Shown: piece by piece, positions 56,704 to 64,000 of the stretch
How the letters are laid out: every line of letters begins with the position of its first letter
Position numbering within the stretch: position 1 is the stretch's first letter
Origin: Erythrobacter cryptus DSM 12079
Lineage (GTDB): Bacteria; Pseudomonadota; Alphaproteobacteria; Sphingomonadales; Sphingomonadaceae
NCBI RefSeq assembly: GCF_000422985.1
Contig: NZ_AUHC01000005.1
Span: 186,001 to 250,000 of the forward strand
DNA: 64,000 nucleotides
Direction of reading: 5' to 3'
Position numbers and translations under genes: made by a program
The notes under the pieces: model-generated
Database searches by the model: none
The model's input: only the letters and a program-made list of their open reading frames with translations
What the model was told of the DNA's origin: nothing

Positions 56704-58067
56704 GGCAGGATGCTCCGCCCGCCCTCGTCGGTGGCGCAGCCGGTGAGCGCGCCGACCATCTGGCGGAAATGCTGCCCGCGCTTCTCATAGTCGCGGAACT
56801 GGTCGTAAGAGGCGCAGGCGGGGCTGAGCAGCACCACCTCGCCCGGGCGCGCCGCCGCCTCGGCCCGGCGCACCGCCTCGCTGATAAGCTCGCAGCGCTC
56901 GACCCGGACACCCGCGGCTTCGAGATGATCGGCAAACATCGGCCCGGCCTCGCCCACGGTGTAGGCGGCGGCGATATTGGCCAGATGATCGCCGCAGGCG
57001 CCAAGCCCTTCCTCCTTGGGCAGGCCGCCGACGATCCAGTGGATGCGGGGGGCCCCGCCGTTGATCGCCGGATCGGGTGGGAAGGCAGCCAGCGCCGGGG
57101 CGGCCGAGGCGGTGTTGGTGGCCTTGCTGTCATTGATATAGATGACCCCGCGCGCCTCGCACACCCGCTCCATCCGGTGCGGCAGCCCGCGATAGCTGGC
57201 AAGCCCCGCGGCGATCGCCGCTTCGCTGAGGCCAAGCTGGCGGCAGATGGCGCTGGCAACGGCGGCATTCTGGGCATTGTGCGGCCCGGCGAGCGCAGCC
57301 GTGCGCCCTTCGGCCAGCCCGGCAGCGGCAAGATCGCCGGTCTTGACCCGGATCAGCGGCCGTCCCGCCGCCGCCAGCCGATCGGCGATGGCGCGGGTGG
57401 GCGCGTCCTCATCGCAGATCACCGCCGTGCCCTGCTGCTGCATGGTGAACAGGCGCTCCTTGGCCGCGGCATAGGCGGCAAAGCCGGCGTAGCGATCGAG
57501 GTGATCGGGGGTGATGTTGGTGAGCGCGGCGATATCGCAATCGAGGCTGAAGGTGAGATCGATCTGGAAGCTCGACAATTCGAGCACATAGACCCCGCCT
57601 TGCGCAAGCGGGGCCTGGGCCATGATCGGCTCACCGATATTGCCGCCGAGCACCGCGGGCACCCCGGCGCTCACAAGAATGTGGTGCACCAGCGCGGTGG
57701 TGGTGGATTTGCCATTGGTGCCGGTGATCCCCACCACGCGGTGCGGCGGCAGGTGCGAGCGGGCGCGGGCGAAAAGCTCGATATCGCCGATCACGGGCAG
57801 GCCATATTGCCAGGTGTGCGGGCCGATCGGATGGGTGTTGAGCGGCACGCCGGGCGAGACCACCACCCCGGCAAAGCCGGTCAGATCAAGCTCCAGCGGG
57901 TCGATCAGGCGGCAACGCCCCTCGAAGGGGGCACGGGCATGGGGCTGGCGATCCCAGGCGATCACCTCGGCCCCGCTGGCAAGCAGCGCCTCGGCCGCGG
58001 CCGCGCCCGAGCGGGCAAGGCCGAGCACCGCAAACCGCTGACCGGCAAAGGCGGGGGAGGTGATCAC
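56700..58067 (-). CDS. murD: UDP-MurNAc-L-alanine:D-glutamate ligase
   Basis: 455 residues. It adds D-Glu to the precursor. Seen: FAVLGLARSGAAAAEALLASGAEVIAWDRQ, VVVSPGVPLNTHP, the ATP loop GITGTNGKSTTTALVHHIL, LELSSFQIDLTFSL, TNITPDHLDRYAGF, and GLPHRMERVCEARGVIYINDSKATNTASA. It lies 16 bases after mraY and overlaps ftsW by 4 bases. Confidence 0.96.
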   Translation of the reverse strand: MITSPAFAGQRFAVLGLARSGAAAAEALLASGAEVIAWDRQPHARAPFEGRCRLIDPLELDLTGFAGVVVSPGVPLNTHPIGPHTWQYGLPVIGDIELFARARSHLPPHRVVGITGTNGKSTTTALVHHILVSAGVPAVLGGNIGEPIMAQAPLAQGGVYVLELSSFQIDLTFSLDCDIAALTNITPDHLDRYAGFAAYAAAKERLFTMQQQGTAVICDEDAPTRAIADRLAAAGRPLIRVKTGDLAAAGLAEGRTAALAGPHNAQNAAVASAICRQLGLSEAAIAAGLASYRGLPHRMERVCEARGVIYINDSKATNTASAAPALAAFPPDPAINGGAPRIHWIVGGLPKEEGLGACGDHLANIAAAYTVGEAGPMFADHLEAAGVRVERCELISEAVRRAEAAARPGEVVLLSPACASYDQFRDYEKRGQHFRQMVGALTGCATDEGGRSILP

Positions 58068-58083
58068 GCGGCCCGCCCCTCCC

Positions 58084-59154
58084 CTAGCGCAGCTTCAAGG
58101 TGGAAAGGCCAATGAGCGCGAGCACGATGGCGATGATCCAGAAGCGGATCACCACCTTGCTCTCGCTCCAGCCAAGCTGTTCGAAATGATGGTGGATCGG
58201 GGCCATGCGGAACACCCTCCTGCCGGTGCGCTTGAACCAGAACACCTGCACCATCACGCTCACCGCCTCGAGCACGAACAGCCCGCCGACTATCCCCAGC
58301 ACCAGTTCATGGTGCGAGGCGACAGCGATCGCCCCCAGCGCCCCACCAAGCGCGAGGCTGCCGGTATCGCCCATGAACACCGCTGCGGGCGGGGCGTTGA
58401 ACCACAGGAAGGCCAGCCCCGCCCCCATGATCGCGGCGCAGAAGATCGCCAGCTCCCCCGCCCTCGGCACGTGGGGGATGCCGAGATAGGCGGAAAAATC
58501 GGCCCGCCCGACAAGGTAGGCGATGATCGCAAAGGTGCCCGCGGCGATGATCACCGGCATGATCGCCAGGCCATCCAGCCCGTCGGTGAGGTTGACGGCA
58601 TTGCCCGCCCCCACGATCACGAAGGCGGCAAAGACATAATAGGCCGGACCGAGCGGAATGCTCCAGCCCATGGTGAAGGGAAGGTAGAGATTGGTGTTGA
58701 TCTGACTGACGATCAGCCAGCTGGCGAGGCCGGCCACCGCGAATTCGGCCGCCAGGCGCAGCTTGGCCGGCACCCCGACATGGCTGTTCTTGGCGACCTT
58801 GTCATAATCATCGAGAAAACCGATCACGCCAAAGCCGATGGTCACCGCCAGGCAGGCCCAGACGAAGGGGCTTTCGAGATCCATCCACAACAGCAGCGAG
58901 AGGCTGAGCGCGGTGAGGATCATCAAGCCGCCCATGGTCGGCGTGCCGCGCTTGGCAAGGTGCGATTGCGGCCCATCGAGCCGGATCGGCTGGCCTTTGC
59001 CCTGCCGCACCCGCAACAGGTTGATGAAGCGCGGGCCGATGACAAGGCCGATGAGGAGCGCGGTCATCAGGCTCGCCCCGGCGCGGAAGGTCTGGTAGCG
59101 CACCAGGTTGAGGATGCCCTCGAAGCCCAGCCATTCGGCAAGCAGATAAAGCAT
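58084..59154 (-). CDS. mraY: Phospho-MurNAc-pentapeptide transferase
   Basis: 356 residues, ten membrane helices. It makes lipid I from UDP-MurNAc-pentapeptide and undecaprenyl phosphate. Seen: [41 protein letters not shown] (Asp-rich motif), [37 protein letters not shown] and [25 protein letters not shown]. It is 33 bases after murF. Confidence 0.97.
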   Translation of the reverse strand: MLYLLAEWLGFEGILNLVRYQTFRAGASLMTALLIGLVIGPRFINLLRVRQGKGQPIRLDGPQSHLAKRGTPTMGGLMILTALSLSLLLWMDLESPFVWACLAVTIGFGVIGFLDDYDKVAKNSHVGVPAKLRLAAEFAVAGLASWLIVSQINTNLYLPFTMGWSIPLGPAYYVFAAFVIVGAGNAVNLTDGLDGLAIMPVIIAAGTFAIIAYLVGRADFSAYLGIPHVPRAGELAIFCAAIMGAGLAFLWFNAPPAAVFMGDTGSLALGGALGAIAVASHHELVLGIVGGLFVLEAVSVMVQVFWFKRTGRRVFRMAPIHHHFEQLGWSESKVVIRFWIIAIVLALIGLSTLKLR

Positions 59155-59187
59155 GCAATCGTCCCTTGACGCGCCGCGTGGGGCGCC

Positions 59188-60674
<1,487 letters not shown>

Positions 60675-60678
<4 letters not shown>

Positions 60679-62168
60679 GCCTGCTGCCCCCCGGCGCATT
60701 GGCGCGCCACCTCGACATCATCGAAGGGTTCGATCCGCATGTTTTCTCCCGACCCGAAGATTTGTCCCTGCTCGTGGCCCTTGCCGGCGATCAGCACAAT
60801 ATCGCGCGGCCCGGCTTCCCCAATCGCGGCGGCAATCGCGGCGCGCCGATCGCCGATCTCGCGCGCCTTGCCTCCCGCCCCGGCGAGAATCGCGGCGCGG
60901 ATGGCGGCCGGATCCTCGCCCCGGGGATTGTCGTCGGTGACGATCGCCGCATCGGCCATGCGCGCGGCAATAGCGCCCATCTCGCCGCGCTTTCCCGCAT
61001 CGCGGTCCCCGCCCGCGCCGAACACCACGATCAGCCGCCCGCCCGGCGCCACATGGGGGCGCAGCGCGCTGATCGCGGCGGCGAGCGCATCGGGGGTGTG
61101 GGCATAATCGACATAGGCCGGCGCCCCGGCGGGGTTGAGCGCCGCGCGCTCGAGCCGCCCGCGCACCGGCTGGAGCCGGGAGAGGGCATCGAACACCGTT
61201 GGCGCGGCAACGCCCGTCGCCAGCGCAAGGCCCGCCGCCACCAGCGCATTGGCGGCCTGATAGGCACCGATCAGCGGCAGGGTGACGCGGCGCTGCTGTC
61301 CGGCATGATCGATCACCAGCTCTTGCCCAAGCTGGCCCGGCTCGCGCCCGATGAGGCGCAGGAACTCCCCGCCCGCGCCCACGCGCAGCACCTCGAGCCC
61401 GCGCGCCTCGGCCAGAGCGCAGGCGCGCGCGGTCCACTGCGAGCCATCCGCCGCATCGTGGATCACCGCCGGGCACCCCGGCGCCAGCACCTCGGCAAAG
61501 AGGCGCATCTTGGCGGCGAAATAGGCCTCCATCGTGCTGTGGTAATCAAGGTGGTCGCGGCTGAAATTGGTGAAGGCCGCCGCAGCAAGCGCCGGGCCCT
61601 CGCTGCGATACTGGTCAAGTCCGTGGCTAGAGGCCTCATAGGCAACGTGCGTCACCCCCTCGCGCGCCAGCCCGGCGAGATTGGCCAGGAAGGTGACGAT
61701 ATCGGGGGTGGTCAGCCCCGTCGCCACGCTGCCATCGGGCGTGGTCACGCCGAGCGTGCCGATGCTCGCCGCACGCTCGCCCGCCATGCGCCAGATCTGC
61801 CGCGTCATCTCGACACAGGAGGTCTTGCCATTGGTGCCGGTGACCGCGACGAGCGTGGCCGGATAGGGCGCGAAGAAGGGGGTGGCGAGCCGCGCAAAGG
61901 CGCGGCGCGGCAGCGCATCGGCGATATGGAGTGCGCCTTCCACACGCGCCTCGGGGCGCGCCACCACCGCGATCGCCCCGGCGGCGATGGCGGCGGGGAT
62001 GAAGTCCTCGCCATTGACCTTCGCGCCGGCAAAGGCGCCGAACACCGTGCCCGGGGCGACCTTGCGGTGATCGATGGCAAAGCCAGTCACCTCCTTCTCG
62101 AGCGCCGGCCCGGCAGCGGCCAGCGCCGCTTCCGCCCCCGCGCGGCGCACAAGCTCGGCCAGCCGCAT
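60675..62168 (-). CDS. murE: UDP-MurNAc-L-Ala-D-Glu:meso-diaminopimelate ligase
   Basis: 497 residues from the ATG at 62166-62168, overlapping the ftsI stop by one base (TGATG). The track of open frame continues to 62720, but that part is antisense-frame sequence inside ftsI. Seen: GFAIDHRKVAPGTVFGAFAGAKVNGEDF, ATP loop VTGTNGKTSCVEM, YEASSHGLDQYR, FTNFSRDHLDYHSTMEAYFAAK, and DDNPRGEDP. The DNPR motif marks the meso-diaminopimelate-specific type, as expected for a Gram-negative wall. Confidence 0.96.
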
Positions 62169-63949
62169 CAATGCCCCTCCACCAGGTAGCGCAGATCGGA
62201 GATATCGACATCGCGGCGCTCGTCGGGCTGCACCCCCAGCATCGGGCCGATGCGCGGCACCAGCCGGCCCACCACCGGCGCAGCGGTGTAGGCGGCGGTG
62301 CGCTGGAAGCTGCTGGCGATGGTGCCCTTGGGCTCGTCCATCATCACCACCACCACATAGCGCGGCGCATCCATCGGGAAGGCGGCGGCAAAGGAGGAGA
62401 CGATGCGGTTGGTGTGATAGACCCCGTTCTCGTTCTTGTCGGCCGAGCCGGTCTTGCCGCCGACGCGGTAGCCCGGCGCATTGGCGCTGCGCCCGGTGCC
62501 ATAGAGCGCGATCATCCGCAGCATCTGGCGCATCCGGTGCGAGGTCGATTCCTTGAACACCCTCCGCCCGCGCGGCACCTTGGCCGGATCGCGCTTGAGC
62601 AGCGTCGCCGGGCGCCACAGCCCGCCATTGACGAGCGCGGCATAGGCGCAGGCAAGGTGCAGCGGGGTGACGTTGAGCCCATGGCCATAGGCCACCGTCA
62701 TGTTGGTCACCCGGCTCCACGCGCCGCGCGGCCAGAGCGGCTGGCCGCGGGCCTGAAGCTCGATGAAGGGCGGGCGATCCATGCCAAGATCAATATAGGT
62801 GCGGCGCAAGCGTTCCGGCCCCAGCGCATCGGCAATCCGTGCGGTGACGGTGTTGGAGGAATGAACCAGTGCCTGGGGCACATTGAGGCTTGGCCCCAAG
62901 GGGTGCGAATCGGTGATCGTGCGGCTGCCCACCGGCACCGGCGCGGCGTTCCACTGGCGGCCGAGATCGCGCACCACCCCGGCATCGATCGCCGCAGCAA
63001 TGCTGAGCGGCTTGAACGTCGAACCCAGTTCGTAAACCCCGTTGGTGGCGCGGTTGAAGACATTGCGCGCGCCCCCTGCCCCGGCGGTGTTGGGATCGAA
63101 ATCGGGCAGGCTCGCCATCGCCAGCACCTCCCCGGTATCGACATCGAGCACGATGCCCGCCGCGCCAATGGCATTGGTGGCGAGCATCCCGCGCTTGAGC
63201 TCGTCCTCGAGCGCGCCCTGCACCCGGACATCGAGCGAGAGCACCGCCGGCTCGGCGCGGCGCAGGGGATCGGTCAGCTCCTTGTCGAGCACCTGCTCCA
63301 TGCCCAGCTGCCCGCCCTGGCGCTCGGCGCTGTCGGCGACATAGCCCAGCACATGGGCGGCAAGCGAACCTTGCGGATAATAGCGATCGGTCTCGCGCGG
63401 GATCTGCAGCGCCACCTCGCCCAGGGCAAAGACGCGGTTGGCCTCCTCGGGCAGCAGGCGGCGGCGCAGATAGCCGGCCTTGCCCGAGGCGAGGCGCCGG
63501 GCCATGCGCGCCTCGTCGATATCGGGGAAGATCGCCTTGAGCGCGCGGGCGACCTCGGCGGGCGAACGCACCAGCGGCGCGCCGCCATCGCCCATGGCCT
63601 TGGGATCGAACCACAGGGCATAGGCCGGAAAGGCGCGCGCCAGCGGCACGCCGTTGCGATCGGTGATCTCGCCGCGCGGCGGCAGCAGCGCCTCGGCAAG
63701 GCTGGTGTGCTGCGGGGTCTGGCCGTTCACCCCCAGCACCGCGATGCGCAGCAGCGCGATCAGCGCGAAGAGCACGAAGCCCGCGCCGATCCACAGCAGG
63801 CGTAGCTGCGCGGTGGCGACCAGCTGGCCGCGCAGGCTCGCGGCGCGCGAACGCCCGGCAGGCAGCGCCGCGCGCGGCGCCGGGGCGGGCAGCGGCGGGG
63901 CAAGACCAAGGGGCGCAGCGGCGAGGGCAGACGCCGCGACGGGGCTCAT
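62168..63949 (-). CDS. ftsI: Septal peptidoglycan transpeptidase FtsI (PBP3)
   Basis: 593 residues. A class B penicillin-binding protein that cross-links septal wall with FtsW. A Pro/Ala-rich cytoplasmic N-terminus of about 50 residues precedes one membrane helix (LLWIGAGFVLFALIALLRIAVL). The pedestal domain has PRGEITDRNGVPLA. The transpeptidase has Ser310 in STFK, SSN at 364-366 and KTG at 499-501, all intact. Its start overlaps the end of the upstream partial frame, probably ftsL. Confidence 0.96.
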   Translation of the reverse strand: MSPVAASALAAAPLGLAPPLPAPAPRAALPAGRSRAASLRGQLVATAQLRLLWIGAGFVLFALIALLRIAVLGVNGQTPQHTSLAEALLPPRGEITDRNGVPLARAFPAYALWFDPKAMGDGGAPLVRSPAEVARALKAIFPDIDEARMARRLASGKAGYLRRRLLPEEANRVFALGEVALQIPRETDRYYPQGSLAAHVLGYVADSAERQGGQLGMEQVLDKELTDPLRRAEPAVLSLDVRVQGALEDELKRGMLATNAIGAAGIVLDVDTGEVLAMASLPDFDPNTAGAGGARNVFNRATNGVYELGSTFKPLSIAAAIDAGVVRDLGRQWNAAPVPVGSRTITDSHPLGPSLNVPQALVHSSNTVTARIADALGPERLRRTYIDLGMDRPPFIELQARGQPLWPRGAWSRVTNMTVAYGHGLNVTPLHLACAYAALVNGGLWRPATLLKRDPAKVPRGRRVFKESTSHRMRQMLRMIALYGTGRSANAPGYRVGGKTGSADKNENGVYHTNRIVSSFAAAFPMDAPRYVVVVMMDEPKGTIASSFQRTAAYTAAPVVGRLVPRIGPMLGVQPDERRDVDISDLRYLVEGH

Positions 63950-64000
63950 TCGCCCGCTCCTGCCGGGCTGACCGCGCGCGGCGGCTCGGCCCGGGCCGGG
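63946..64000 (-). CDS. C-terminal end of the gene upstream of ftsI, probably ftsL
   Basis: A frame ending at a TGA that overlaps the ftsI ATG (ATGA) reads PARAEPPRAVSPAGAGE at its end. Only 17 codons are inside the window. In the dcw cluster ftsL normally sits here, and a Pro-rich hydrophilic tail is acceptable for it, but identity cannot be shown. Confidence 0.4.
   Translation of the reverse strand, partial: PARAEPPRAVSPAGAGE

Overview
The window is high-G+C DNA with tightly packed genes. Gene content points to an alphaproteobacterium of the Sphingomonadales, most likely the Erythrobacteraceae (Erythrobacter/Porphyrobacter lineage). The pointers are a dcw cluster in alphaproteobacterial order with a long-tailed FtsZ, a DUF2849/DUF934 sulfite-reductase operon, a serC-serA pair with a candidate serC leader, and a pcs-mcr pair of the kind reported from Erythrobacter sp. 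NAP1. The assignment rests on remembered family resemblance, not on a database search. I see no transposase, integrase, prophage, CRISPR array or rRNA.

Layout. 1-7.1 kb holds housekeeping metabolism on the minus strand: a partial L,D-transpeptidase lipoprotein, purA, hisZ, serA and serC, with one plus-strand secreted alpha/beta hydrolase. 7.3-12.1 kb holds a GT4 glycosyltransferase, a small membrane protein, a PadR regulator facing rarA, a DUF429-like gene and tRNA-Thr. 12.2-22.5 kb is the most distinctive part. It is a minus-strand operon pcs-mcr-accA encoding trifunctional propionyl-CoA synthase, bifunctional malonyl-CoA reductase and the carboxyltransferase alpha subunit of acetyl-CoA carboxylase. 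Together with the other carboxylase subunits encoded elsewhere, these would convert acetyl-CoA + CO2 to malonyl-CoA, 3-hydroxypropionate and propionyl-CoA, the reductive half of the 3-hydroxypropionate route.

22.8-27 kb holds a PAS-GGDEF-EAL-PilZ c-di-GMP protein, a near-consensus ParB parS site, queF and a proline-rich membrane protein. 27-34.1 kb is a plus-strand sulfur block (sseA, metC, an mscS-type channel, cobA for siroheme, DUF2849, cysI, DUF934, cysH). 34.1-37.2 kb holds a nucleotide-sugar-epimerase-like protein, proB and obgE. 37.3-41 kb is a vitamin B12 uptake operon (btuB, a small membrane protein, a BtuF-like protein) behind a cobalamin riboswitch, followed by tRNA-Ala. 41.3-46.6 kb holds a conserved lipoprotein, a Bax-inhibitor-1 family protein, proC, a YbjN protein and a TPR-SPOR protein. 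46.7-64 kb is the division and cell-wall cluster in minus-strand order (ftsL) ftsI murE murF mraY murD ftsW murG murC murB ddl ftsQ ftsA ftsZ. Most neighbours overlap by a few bases, except for a 168-base gap with a DnaA box before ftsZ.

The pcs-mcr-accA operon is the best candidate for an exciting system. Its enzymes are known from Chloroflexus and Erythrobacter, so the less described points are the accA linkage, the palindromic operator candidate in front of pcs, and what the pathway does in this organism. Propionyl-CoA is normally metabolised through B12-dependent methylmalonyl-CoA mutase, so B12 uptake may matter to it, but that link is inference.
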